Assembly (NCBI GenBank): GCA_900314375.1
Contig: OMVC01000158.1
Location: forward strand, 1 to 23,869
DNA: 23,869 nucleotides
Source of the DNA: an uncultured bacterium
GTDB taxonomy: Bacteria > Cyanobacteriota > Vampirovibrionia > Gastranaerophilales > Gastranaerophilaceae
Reading direction: 5' to 3'
The position numbers and the translations under genes were made by a program. Under the pieces are notes generated by a model that was given only the letters and a program-made list of their open reading frames with translations, had not been told where the DNA came from and made no database searches. Shown piece by piece: positions 13,413 to 20,154 of the stretch. The first letter of the stretch is position 1. Each line of letters begins with the position of its first letter.

Positions 13413-15825
13413 GTGCAGTTTCTTTAGTCGGAATTCTCATTCCGTAGAAAGAGCGAATTACAAAAATAAGCGCTATTACAAGGAATAAAATTCCGAAATA
13501 TGGCGCAATATCTCTGAAGTTTTCATTTATTGCAATTTCCATAGCCAATAATCCGAATAATGTTGTAAATTTAATTATCGGATTCATTGCAACTGAAGAA
13601 GTATCTTTGAACGGATCTCCGACCGTATCACCAACTACTGTTGCTTCGTGTAAAGGAGTTCCTTTTTCAGCCAAATCAACTTCAACTATTTTCTTTGCAT
13701 TATCCCAGCAGCCGCCTGCGTTTGCCATAAATACGGCTTGGAATAAACCGAAAATTGCGATTGCAATTAGATAACTTACAAAGAATGATACAGGTTCATT
13801 TTTCCCTGCAGGTGCGGATAAGCAAGCAAATGCCAATGCAAATGTAAATAATGCGATAAAGATATTTACCATACCTTTTTGTGCATATTGAGTACAAATT
13901 TTTACAACTTCTTTTGAGTTAGCTACATTTGCACTCTTTTCATCAGCATCACCAAGTTTAATATTGTCTTTAATATATTCAACCGCGCGATATGCACCTG
14001 TTGTAACAGCTTGCATTGAAGCTCCGGAGAACCAATAGATTACCGCTCCGCCCAATAACAAACCTAATAATGTATACGGATTTAACAAATTCAAAACAGA
14101 TTCAGGTTCAATACCCAAAGTATTTTGGATAACCAAAATCAATGAGAAAATCATTGTTGTCGCACCGACAACCGCAGTACCTATCAATACAGGTTTTGAA
14201 GTTGCTTTGAATGTATTGCCCGCACCGTCATTTTCTTCTAAATATTTTTTAGCGTTTTCAAAATCCGCATCAAATCCGTAATCATTTTGAATTTCTTCTT
14301 TTACATTAGGAATGTCTTCTATTAAAGACAATTCATAAACGGATTGAGCATTATCAGTTACAGGACCGTATGAGTCAACCGCAATAGTGACAGGTCCCAT
14401 ACCCAAAAATCCGAACGCAACAAGCCCGAATGCAAATACTGATGAATAATTCATTAATGATTCAGGAATGTATATGCTTGACATATAAGCCAATGCCATT
14501 AATAACACTATAACGGCACCAATCCAAAATCCCGAGAAATTACCCGAAACGATACCGGAAAGAATTGTTAATGATGCTCCGCCTTCGCGAGAAGCCGTTA
14601 CAACTTCTTCAGTGTGTTTTGCTTTCGGAGAAGTGAATATTTTTGTAAATTCAGGAATTAATGCAGCGCCTAATGTACCGCAAGAAATAATTGTGGCTAA
14701 AATAAACCATACATTACTTCCCATATCTTTCAATAACCAATAGCTTACACCGTAAGTCATTCCGATTGAAAGTATTGATGTTAACCAAACCAATCTTGTT
14801 AACGGTACTTCAAAATCAAATTTTTCAGTACGAGGAGCATAGAAAAATTTATCCCAAATACTGTTAATGCCGTAAGCTAAAACAGATGTTACAATCATTA
14901 AAAATCTCATTACAAAAATCCAAGCCAATAATTGAACTTGATTTTCCGCACCCAAAACTGCCAATAATATGAAACTAACTAATGCAACGCCTGTTACACC
15001 GTAAGTTTCAAATCCGTCGGCCGTAGGTCCGATTGAATCCCCTGCATTATCACCCGTACAATCAGCTATAACACCGGGGTTACGAGGGTCATCTTCTTTT
15101 ATTCCGAATTGGATTTTCATCAAATCAGAACCGATATCGGCAATCTTTGTAAAAATACCGCCGGCAACACGCAAAGCTGACGCCCCCAAGGATTCACCGA
15201 TTGCAAAGCCGATAAAGCAAGCTCCGGCGATTTCTCCCGGTACAAATAATAAAATAACAAGCATCATTATTAATTCTATTGATACGAGAACAACACCGAT
15301 ACTCATACCCGCTTTCAAAGGTATATTTAATATATTTAACGGGTTTCCTTTCAAGGATACAAATGCGGTTCTTGCATTTGCCAGAGTGTTCATTCTGATT
15401 CCGAACCAAGCAACAGCATAAGAACCCAATATCCCGACAACAGACCAGCCAAGTATCGTTAATACACTGCCTAATCCCATCTTTTGCAAATACCCGAAAT
15501 AAAAAGCAATACATAACCCGATGATTACTTCCAAACCGAGTAAAAATTTACCCTGTTGAATTAAATATGTTTTACAGGTTTCAAAAATAGTATTCCCGAC
15601 AGAAGCCATAGCTTGATGTACAGGAGATTTTTTAACCCGTGCAAACATCCACAAACCGAATAACAAACCCAATACAGCAACGCCAATACCCGCCAAAAGC
15701 AAAGTATAGCCGTTAGAAGAAAGGTCTTTAATATTCGGAACAATTAAATCCGCTTCACTTGCTAATGCAGGTGAAACACCAACAGCAAACATCATTGCCA
15801 TTAGAGATGTAAACTTTTTAAGCAT
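13399..15825 (-). CDS. hppA: Membrane-bound cation-pumping pyrophosphatase, divergent subfamily
   Basis: This integral membrane pump uses pyrophosphate hydrolysis to move H+ and/or Na+. The 808 residues contain about 16 hydrophobic segments and the substrate-site acidic motifs EDDPRNP and the following DxxGDNxGD stretch, plus DNAQSVYEL, GGCWDNAKK and DTVGDPFKDTS. Two features mark a divergent type. The usual GKVE motif is replaced by a one-residue-shorter KIQ (237-239), losing the conserved intramembrane Glu. GNTFKA has Lys at the position associated with K+-independence. The N-terminus carries an extra signal-like segment ending ALASEAD. AAGGAGAG precedes the ATG. It heads the minus-strand operon and is divergent from the flavodoxin-like gene. 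Confidence 0.95.
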   Translation of the reverse strand: MLKKFTSLMAMMFAVGVSPALASEADLIVPNIKDLSSNGYTLLLAGIGVAVLGLLFGLWMFARVKKSPVHQAMASVGNTIFETCKTYLIQQGKFLLGLEVIIGLCIAFYFGYLQKMGLGSVLTILGWSVVGILGSYAVAWFGIRMNTLANARTAFVSLKGNPLNILNIPLKAGMSIGVVLVSIELIMMLVILLFVPGEIAGACFIGFAIGESLGASALRVAGGIFTKIADIGSDLMKIQFGIKEDDPRNPGVIADCTGDNAGDSIGPTADGFETYGVTGVALVSFILLAVLGAENQVQLLAWIFVMRFLMIVTSVLAYGINSIWDKFFYAPRTEKFDFEVPLTRLVWLTSILSIGMTYGVSYWLLKDMGSNVWFILATIISCGTLGAALIPEFTKIFTSPKAKHTEEVVTASREGGASLTILSGIVSGNFSGFWIGAVIVLLMALAYMSSIYIPESLMNYSSVFAFGLVAFGFLGMGPVTIAVDSYGPVTDNAQSVYELSLIEDIPNVKEEIQNDYGFDADFENAKKYLEENDGAGNTFKATSKPVLIGTAVVGATTMIFSLILVIQNTLGIEPESVLNLLNPYTLLGLLLGGAVIYWFSGASMQAVTTGAYRAVEYIKDNIKLGDADEKSANVANSKEVVKICTQYAQKGMVNIFIALFTFALAFACLSAPAGKNEPVSFFVSYLIAIAIFGLFQAVFMANAGGCWDNAKKIVEVDLAEKGTPLHEATVVGDTVGDPFKDTSSVAMNPIIKFTTLFGLLAMEIAINENFRDIAPYFGILFLVIALIFVIRSFYGMRIPTKETAQTEE

Positions 15826-15862
15826 ATTTTCTCTCTCCTTCTTTACATTCGTTTACTCATTT

Positions 15863-15891
15863 ATTATAGATTATATTTTAAATTTAAACAA
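15863..15891 (-). promoter_or_regulatory. hppA promoter
   Basis: On the minus strand TTGTTT (15886-15891) lies 17 nt before a perfect TATAAT (15863-15868). The predicted start is near 15856, leaving about 30 nt of leader that contains the AAGGAGAG ribosome-binding site. Confidence 0.65.
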
Positions 15892-15903
15892 TATGTTTAC
15901 TAA

Positions 15904-15931
15904 TTGACATATATGAAAAATCATATACAAT
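15904..15931 (+). promoter_or_regulatory. Flavodoxin gene promoter with a palindromic operator in the spacer
   Basis: A perfect TTGACA (15904-15909) is followed after 16 nt by TACAAT (15926-15931). Between and touching them is a perfect 7-bp dyad, TATATGA-AAAA-TCATATA (15910-15927). Placement inside the core promoter suggests a repressor site. Confidence 0.65.
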
Positions 15932-15954
15932 CAATTTTGAAGGGAGGTTATTAT

Positions 15955-16437
15955 ATGACAAATAAACTTGTAGCATATTTTTCTGCAAGCGGAGTGACAA
16001 AAGAAGTCGCGCAAAATCTTGCAAAAGCGGCTAAAGCGGATATTTTTGAAATTGAACCAAAAGAGCCGTATACTGAAGCGGATTTAAATTGGATGGATAA
16101 AAATTCTCGTTCATCGGTTGAAATGAATGATAAAAATTTCAGACCTGAAATTGTAGAAAAAGATTTGGATACGGATGATTATGATACTATATTCCTCGGT
16201 TTTCCTATCTGGTGGTATGTTGCACCTACTATAATCAACACTTTTTTGGAAACTTATGATTTTTCAAATAAAACAATTGTACTTTTTGCAACATCAGGCG
16301 GAAGCGGGTTTGGCGGTACTGTCGAATATTTAAAACCAAGCCTTCCTGATTCTACAACAATTGTAGAAGGAGAATTGTTTAACTATAATCCTTCCGTTGA
16401 AGATTTGGAAGAATGGGTTAAAGATTTAAAACTATAA
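15955..16437 (+). CDS. Flavodoxin-like protein
   Basis: A 160-residue FMN-binding, flavodoxin-like protein. The phosphate-binding loop is FSASGVTKEVA at residues 8-18. FLGFPIWWYVAPTIINTFLE is the conserved second FMN loop, and FATSGGSGFGGT follows the third strand. I start at 15955, not the in-frame ATG at 15913, because GGGAGG lies 7 nt before it and the earlier ATG would fall inside the promoter. Family members reduce small electrophiles or serve as electron carriers under stress. The regulated-looking promoter fits an inducible role. A shared terminator separates it from the convergent permease gene. Confidence 0.92.
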   Translation: MTNKLVAYFSASGVTKEVAQNLAKAAKADIFEIEPKEPYTEADLNWMDKNSRSSVEMNDKNFRPEIVEKDLDTDDYDTIFLGFPIWWYVAPTIINTFLETYDFSNKTIVLFATSGGSGFGGTVEYLKPSLPDSTTIVEGELFNYNPSVEDLEEWVKDLKL

Positions 16438-16451
16438 ATATTACAAAATAA

Positions 16452-16484
16452 AAAATAACCGTTTTTGAAAACGGTTATTTTTTT
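16452..16484. terminator. Bidirectional intrinsic terminator
   Basis: AAAATAACCGTTTT pairs perfectly with AAAACGGTTATTTT around a 2-nt turn, with T-runs on both strands. It serves the flavodoxin-like gene on the plus strand and the permease gene on the minus strand, whose stop codon lies at its right edge. Confidence 0.9.
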
Positions 16485-17619
16485 ATGAAATCGTATAAAC
16501 TTTTTTATGATATAAATATGCCCCAAATAATGTCAATATTATATCAGGAAGCCATGCAGCAATAAACGGATTTATCTTACCTGCGGAGCCAAAAGATATT
16601 GAAAGCGCTCTTAAGACATAAAATGCAAAAATTATCAATATACTAAACAAAAATCCGCGATTGTATCTTACTCTTGGAGGCGTTATAGCAAGCGGCACCC
16701 CGATTAAAACAAAAACTAATGTTGTCATAGGTAGCGCCAATTTATCAAATAATTGAACCTTTAGTGCATTTTTATCCTCATCTGCGGCTTTGCCCGAAGT
16801 TATATATTTTGTAAGTTTTATAAAACTCATTTCACTTGCCAAATTTTTATTCAATTCTTTTGACAAATCCAAACCGAACTTTACTGTTGATGTGTCAAAT
16901 AATGTTGTATTTAATACATCTCCGTCATTCCCTATTGTATATATTGCCCCTTTTTTAAATAACCAGCCTTCGGGAGAAGTTCCGCCTTCTCTCGCCTGCA
17001 AAACTTGCACCGTTCCGGGCTTGGAATTATCTAAAACCGTCACGTTATATAGAGTTTTCTTATGACAATACCCTACATAGAATAATCGTTTCAAGTACCA
17101 ATTGTCCCCTAATTCTTTGAATACAAAATTCTGCCTGCCTTCAGGCACATTTTTTTGTCCTAATGCCCATAGAGCCAAATCTTTCGATTCTTTTGCCATT
17201 ATTGGGGCGATACTTTCATTTATTACAAAAGTCGCCAATGCCATGACAACCGCAAATGTAAAAATAGGCTTTGCGATACGGTTTAAACCTATTCCGCATG
17301 CACGCATTACAGTAATTTCCGAAGATAAACTCAACTTGTTCAATACCATTACCGTTGATAACAAAACACCCATTGGGATAGACAAAACTATAACAGCAGG
17401 TAAATTTAACAATATCATTATCAGCGCGACTTTAAACGGAATACCGAATTGGGATATTTGCTTAATCAAAGTGATAAAAGTATCAGATGCAAATATAATT
17501 GTCGAAAAAACAAATACACCCATTATAAATACTAAAATAACCTGCTTTAACAAATATCTGTCTAATACAGGCATTTTCTGATACATCAATTTAAAATAAG
17601 CAACTAACCTTCTTAACAT
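16483..17619 (-). CDS. LptF/LptG-family permease
   Basis: This family (YjgP/YjgQ) forms the transmembrane part of the LptB2FG complex, which extracts lipopolysaccharide from the inner membrane. The 378 residues show three hydrophobic segments at the N-terminus (about residues 25-125), a periplasmic beta-rich domain (about 135-280), and three segments at the C-terminus. The conserved N-terminal MPVLDRYLLKQVILVFIMG and the STVMVLNKLSLSSEITVMRACGI stretch are family-typical. Only one gene is present, while LPS export normally needs an F and a G subunit, so a second copy may lie elsewhere. There is no Shine-Dalgarno: TAAAAT ends 6 nt before the ATG. It lies 42 nt downstream of a secreted orphan. 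Confidence 0.93.
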   Translation of the reverse strand: MLRRLVAYFKLMYQKMPVLDRYLLKQVILVFIMGVFVFSTIIFASDTFITLIKQISQFGIPFKVALIMILLNLPAVIVLSIPMGVLLSTVMVLNKLSLSSEITVMRACGIGLNRIAKPIFTFAVVMALATFVINESIAPIMAKESKDLALWALGQKNVPEGRQNFVFKELGDNWYLKRLFYVGYCHKKTLYNVTVLDNSKPGTVQVLQAREGGTSPEGWLFKKGAIYTIGNDGDVLNTTLFDTSTVKFGLDLSKELNKNLASEMSFIKLTKYITSGKAADEDKNALKVQLFDKLALPMTTLVFVLIGVPLAITPPRVRYNRGFLFSILIIFAFYVLRALSISFGSAGKINPFIAAWLPDIILTLFGAYLYHKKVYTIS

Positions 17620-17625
17620 ATATTG

Positions 17626-17654
17626 ATTTTAATCTAAAAAAAAGTTTTGCGCAA
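17626..17654 (-). promoter_or_regulatory. Promoter of the LptF/LptG-like gene, probably leaderless
   Basis: Minus-strand TTGCGC (17649-17654) lies 17 nt before TAAAAT (17626-17631), which ends 6 nt before the ATG. Both elements plus their spacing support transcription starting at the start codon. Confidence 0.55.
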
Positions 17655-17661
17655 ATGATTT

Positions 17662-18309
17662 TTAATTAGCTTCACGCAAGACTAATATGACTTGTCTAAT
17701 CTCATCTTTTAAATAGCCAAGCTGCTCATTCAAATTGTTTGGGTCATATATATAACCCGCTCCGCTATAAGACAAATACGGATTGTATTTCTTTGCTTCC
17801 GCTCTTAACAATGCCACAGAACGCGAATGAATATTCAATTCCATTAATTTTTTATATGAAATATAATTACTTTCCGGCTTATCCGCATATTTATCTCTGA
17901 AATAATCTACACTTTTATTAAAATAATAGACTTTTGCATTGAACAATTGAACATTTTTATTTTCGTCTATTAAATCGTAAATTTCTTCCAATAGAGGAAT
18001 AATTTCGTGCACATCATTCAAATATTTCGAAGCTTTCTCCGGTTTTAAAATGATATTTACAAATGCGGGATTATCATCGGGCACAGGCTTTAATTCGTTC
18101 TCAGAATTGAATTTCTTTGAAGGTATTGCCTGAACCGAACTATCCTTTTTTTCTGCAGAATCTTGCTCAGGCTGATGATATGCCGGCAAATCAGGTAAAG
18201 TTCCAACATATCCGCTTCCTTGAACAGGAAGTTTATTATCTTTTGCATAACAGGAAACCTGTCCGATAAGCAAACCTATAACCAATACCACAAGATTAAT
18301 CTTTTTCAT
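17662..18309 (-). CDS. Secreted protein of unknown function
   Basis: Family not recognised. I start at the ATG at 18309 (MKKINLVVLVIGLLIG), which gives 215 residues and a proper Sec signal peptide with cleavage near VSCYA-KD. A Cys sits in the lipoprotein position, but the residue three before it is Gln, so a lipoprotein is doubtful. Residues 30-80 are Pro/Ser-rich and probably disordered. The C-terminal half (about 85-215) is predicted helical with many charged and Tyr residues. TATAAT ends 6 nt before this ATG and there is no Shine-Dalgarno, which again favours this start over the one 24 nt upstream. Position between a regulator and an LPS permease gene hints at the envelope. Confidence 0.8.
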   Translation of the reverse strand: MKKINLVVLVIGLLIGQVSCYAKDNKLPVQGSGYVGTLPDLPAYHQPEQDSAEKKDSSVQAIPSKKFNSENELKPVPDDNPAFVNIILKPEKASKYLNDVHEIIPLLEEIYDLIDENKNVQLFNAKVYYFNKSVDYFRDKYADKPESNYISYKKLMELNIHSRSVALLRAEAKKYNPYLSYSGAGYIYDPNNLNEQLGYLKDEIRQVILVLREAN

Positions 18310-18315
18310 ACAAAC

Positions 18316-18321
18316 ATTATA
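18316..18321 (-). promoter_or_regulatory. -10 element of the secreted-orphan gene, probably leaderless
   Basis: A perfect TATAAT on the minus strand ends 6 nt before the ATG at 18309. The matching -35 is weak. The element lies upstream of this ATG but overlaps the coding frame that would start at 18333, which argues for the shorter protein. Confidence 0.5.
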
Positions 18322-18375
18322 ATAATTATTCAAAAAAAATCATCATTTATTTACATGACTGTAAAATTTAGGGTT

Positions 18376-18573
18376 CTAAATTTCCATACTCCCCAATATA
18401 TAAGCAAGATTGACCCGATTTTTTGCTTTCGTTTTTTGCAAAATATTACTAACGTGAACTTTTACCGTACTTTTACTTACAAACAACATTTTTGCAATTT
18501 CCGAATTGCTGTAACCCTTAATTATATATTTCGCAATTTCTTTTTCTCTGTCCGTCAAACTGTATGGATACAT
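18376..18573 (-). CDS. Stand-alone LuxR/GerE-type HTH regulator
   Basis: The entire 65-residue protein is one LuxR-type DNA-binding domain: LTDREKEIAKYIIKGYSNSEIA, then the recognition helix region SKSTVKVHVSNILQKT. There is no receiver, autoinducer or ATPase domain, as in GerE of Bacillus. It ends a few residues after the last domain helix. GGAAG lies 7 nt before the ATG, immediately beyond one arm of the 18-bp inverted repeat at 18587-18658. It is divergent from an XRE regulator, and the secreted orphan and permease genes follow in the same direction. Its targets are not evident. Confidence 0.93.
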   Translation of the reverse strand: MYPYSLTDREKEIAKYIIKGYSNSEIAKMLFVSKSTVKVHVSNILQKTKAKNRVNLAYILGSMEI

Positions 18574-18586
18574 TATCTTACTTCCA

Positions 18587-18658
18587 AAATTAAAATAGGA
18601 AATTATTAATGAAAATTACTATTTATCGTATTTAAATTAGAATTTCCTATTTTAATTT
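18587..18658. repeat. Perfect 18-bp inverted repeat between two divergent regulator genes
   Basis: AAATTAAAATAGGAAATT (18587-18604) and its exact reverse complement (18641-18658) flank a 36-bp A/T-rich centre. The arms read the same way outward towards each gene, so both divergent genes carry AATTTCCTATTTTAATTT upstream. A paired operator is the simplest reading. An invertible segment or RNA hairpin is less likely. Confidence 0.85.
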
Positions 18659-18683
18659 ACTAGAAACATGTTTAAAAAGAAAC

Positions 18684-18689
18684 TATTAT
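18684..18689 (+). promoter_or_regulatory. -10-like element of the XRE regulator gene, probably leaderless
   Basis: TATTAT ends 6 nt before the ATG at 18696, and no Shine-Dalgarno is present upstream. A weak TAGAAA lies 17 nt further upstream. Confidence 0.4.
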
Positions 18690-18695
18690 GAAAAT

Positions 18696-19034
18696 ATGTT
18701 AAGTAGCGAAAATATTAAAAAAATCTTTGGTCAAAATTTGTGTTATATGCGAAAATCTTTAAAAATGACGCAAGAACAACTTGCGGAAATTGTCAACATG
18801 GACTATAAAACGATTTCAGGAATAGAAACAGGCAAAGCTTTTGTTTCAAGTGAAGCAATGGCTAAATTTTGCAATTACTTTAATGTAGAGCCGAGCCATT
18901 TTTTTAAGACAAAGTATTCTAATGTGACTCCTAAAGAACAAGAGCTAAAAAAAGAAATAGACAGACTATTGTCGGATTGCGACGATAAAAAACTTCAAAC
19001 GATATACAATGTCATTGCTGCATTGAAAAAGTAA
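18696..19034 (+). CDS. XRE-family HTH transcriptional regulator
   Basis: A 112-residue Cro/C1-type regulator. The HTH covers about residues 9-66, with QNLCYMRKSLKMTQEQLAEI as helices 1-2 and VNMDYKTISGIETGKAFVSS covering the recognition helix. The C-terminal 40 residues are helical and acidic and may dimerise. No Shine-Dalgarno is visible. It faces the LuxR-type gene across the 18-bp inverted repeat and could repress both. It is not beside phage genes. It converges on a DNA methyltransferase gene with a shared hairpin of 22 bp. Confidence 0.93.
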   Translation: MLSSENIKKIFGQNLCYMRKSLKMTQEQLAEIVNMDYKTISGIETGKAFVSSEAMAKFCNYFNVEPSHFFKTKYSNVTPKEQELKKEIDRLLSDCDDKKLQTIYNVIAALKK

Positions 19035-19048
19035 TATTAATTACTTTT
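19027..19048. terminator. Compact bidirectional hairpin over two stop codons
   Basis: AAAAGTAAT (19027-19035) and ATTACTTTT (19040-19048) pair perfectly around ATTA. The stem contains the stop codons of both convergent genes. It has few G/C pairs, so it may be weak. Confidence 0.55.
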
Positions 19049-19916
19049 GGAATACAAAAATATATTCGTGGTTAAATATTGAAAATCCGCCTGCTAAAGC
19101 TCGATAGCGCCATAAATTAGCCGTTCTTCCTTTGGCTCTTTCATTACCTTGGATATCTTTGACAATAGTCGATTTCAATTTGAAACCGATTTTCCTCATT
19201 CTGTCCATACATTCAAAACCTAAAGGCTGAACTTCGGAATTTTTGTAGCTGTCTCCGATAATCAGGCAGGCAAAGCGTCCTTTTTCAAGTAAATCGTAAC
19301 CGTTTTGAGCAACTTTTTCAAACATATCATAGAATTGTTCGGTTGATTCACAGTTAGATAAATCTTCTTTTTTGTCAGAGAATTTAATAATATCGTCATA
19401 AGGCGGATGAAGCATTAAAAATTGTGCTTTTTCTTCGCCCATAATTTCTAATCTTGCTTTTACTTTTTCAACTGCATCTTGACTTGTTGAGTCAGCACAT
19501 ACAAGGTTTACATCCGTAACCAATTGTTTTGGAGTGAATTTTTCTGATACTCTGTCTACCAAATCTTGTTTTAATTCAACTCCGATGCAGCGTCTGTTCA
19601 TATTAATAGCTTCAATGCCCGATGTTCCCGAACCAAAAAACATATCTAAAACGACATCATTTTTCTTTGTATAGCGTTCGTACATTTGCTGCGCAATTTG
19701 GGGGATATAATTGCCGTGATAATCGTTTGAATGTCCGTGTTCTTTTAATCTCGCAGGGAATAGCCATAAAGAATTAGTAATTATATGTGCGTAATCTTTC
19801 CATTTATTCAAGTTAATATCACTGTATTTTGTTGTTTTAATATCAGGTTTTTTAACTATCTGTAAATCCGCTTTCTTTTGCGGTTTTAATTTGGTATTAT
19901 TTAAAACTTTAGCCAA
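19041..19916 (-). CDS. Orphan DNA adenine/cytosine-N methyltransferase
   Basis: This is an amino-methyltransferase of the N6-adenine/N4-cytosine DNA type. The SAM site is VVLDMFFGSGTSGIEA (about residues 88-103). The catalytic motif IV appears as HPPY (170-173), with His in place of the usual Asp, Asn or Ser. The N-terminal part includes NSLWLFPARLKEHGHSNDYH. Motif I precedes motif IV, and an X-like region comes before motif I, which fits a gamma-like order. No restriction endonuclease lies nearby, so it is probably solitary. It starts with TTG, preceded by GGAGGAG. Repeat copy C sits immediately upstream. The recognition sequence cannot be read from the protein. It might instead modify RNA. 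Confidence 0.82.
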   Translation of the reverse strand: MAKVLNNTKLKPQKKADLQIVKKPDIKTTKYSDINLNKWKDYAHIITNSLWLFPARLKEHGHSNDYHGNYIPQIAQQMYERYTKKNDVVLDMFFGSGTSGIEAINMNRRCIGVELKQDLVDRVSEKFTPKQLVTDVNLVCADSTSQDAVEKVKARLEIMGEEKAQFLMLHPPYDDIIKFSDKKEDLSNCESTEQFYDMFEKVAQNGYDLLEKGRFACLIIGDSYKNSEVQPLGFECMDRMRKIGFKLKSTIVKDIQGNERAKGRTANLWRYRALAGGFSIFNHEYIFVFQK

Positions 19917-19938
19917 AATGCGCTCCTCCGGTATGTTA

Positions 19939-20059
19939 GTTGAAAGGTTTATTGTTGAGGGGTTGAAAAGTTATTTTGGTGCTTCGCAAAATTTTGAATT
20001 TTTATTTGCCCGCAGGGCTGAAATAACCGCTCAACTATTCAACCGTTAAACTATTCAAC
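19939..20059 (-). repeat. Palindromic intergenic repeat, diverged copy C
   Basis: It has the same GTTGAA/GTTTA word structure as copies A and B, with both arms present and inverted: about 19939-19976 against about 20021-20059. The centre is replaced by about 44 bp that includes a GCCC-GCA-GGGC hairpin (20008-20018). The conserved words keep their spacing while the 2-nt spacers between them vary. In the methyltransferase's direction it again ends just before a strong ribosome-binding site. Confidence 0.8.
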
Positions 20060-20117
20060 AATTACATTCTCATCATATAAAACCTCCATGATTTTGTAAT
20101 CAAACGTTTATATGATT

Positions 20118-20129
20118 TTGTGGTATGAT
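20118..20129 (+). promoter_or_regulatory. Extended -10 promoter of mutL
   Basis: TTGTGGTATGAT contains an extended -10 (TGGTATGAT). A clear -35 is not seen. The predicted start is near 20136, and GAGGG follows at 20141, about 9 nt before the mutL ATG at 20155. Confidence 0.4.
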
Positions 20130-20154
20130 TTTAATAGATAGAGGGATGTATTTT

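Noticed and set aside
15194..15514. Minus-strand open frame of 106 codons inside hppA
   Set aside because: It is an alternative frame of hppA on the same strand. The Cys/Arg-rich product is typical of an out-of-frame translation.
17102..17581. Plus-strand open frame of 159 codons opposite the permease gene
   Set aside because: Antisense to an LptF/LptG gene with membrane-segment composition. Its own sequence shows no domain.
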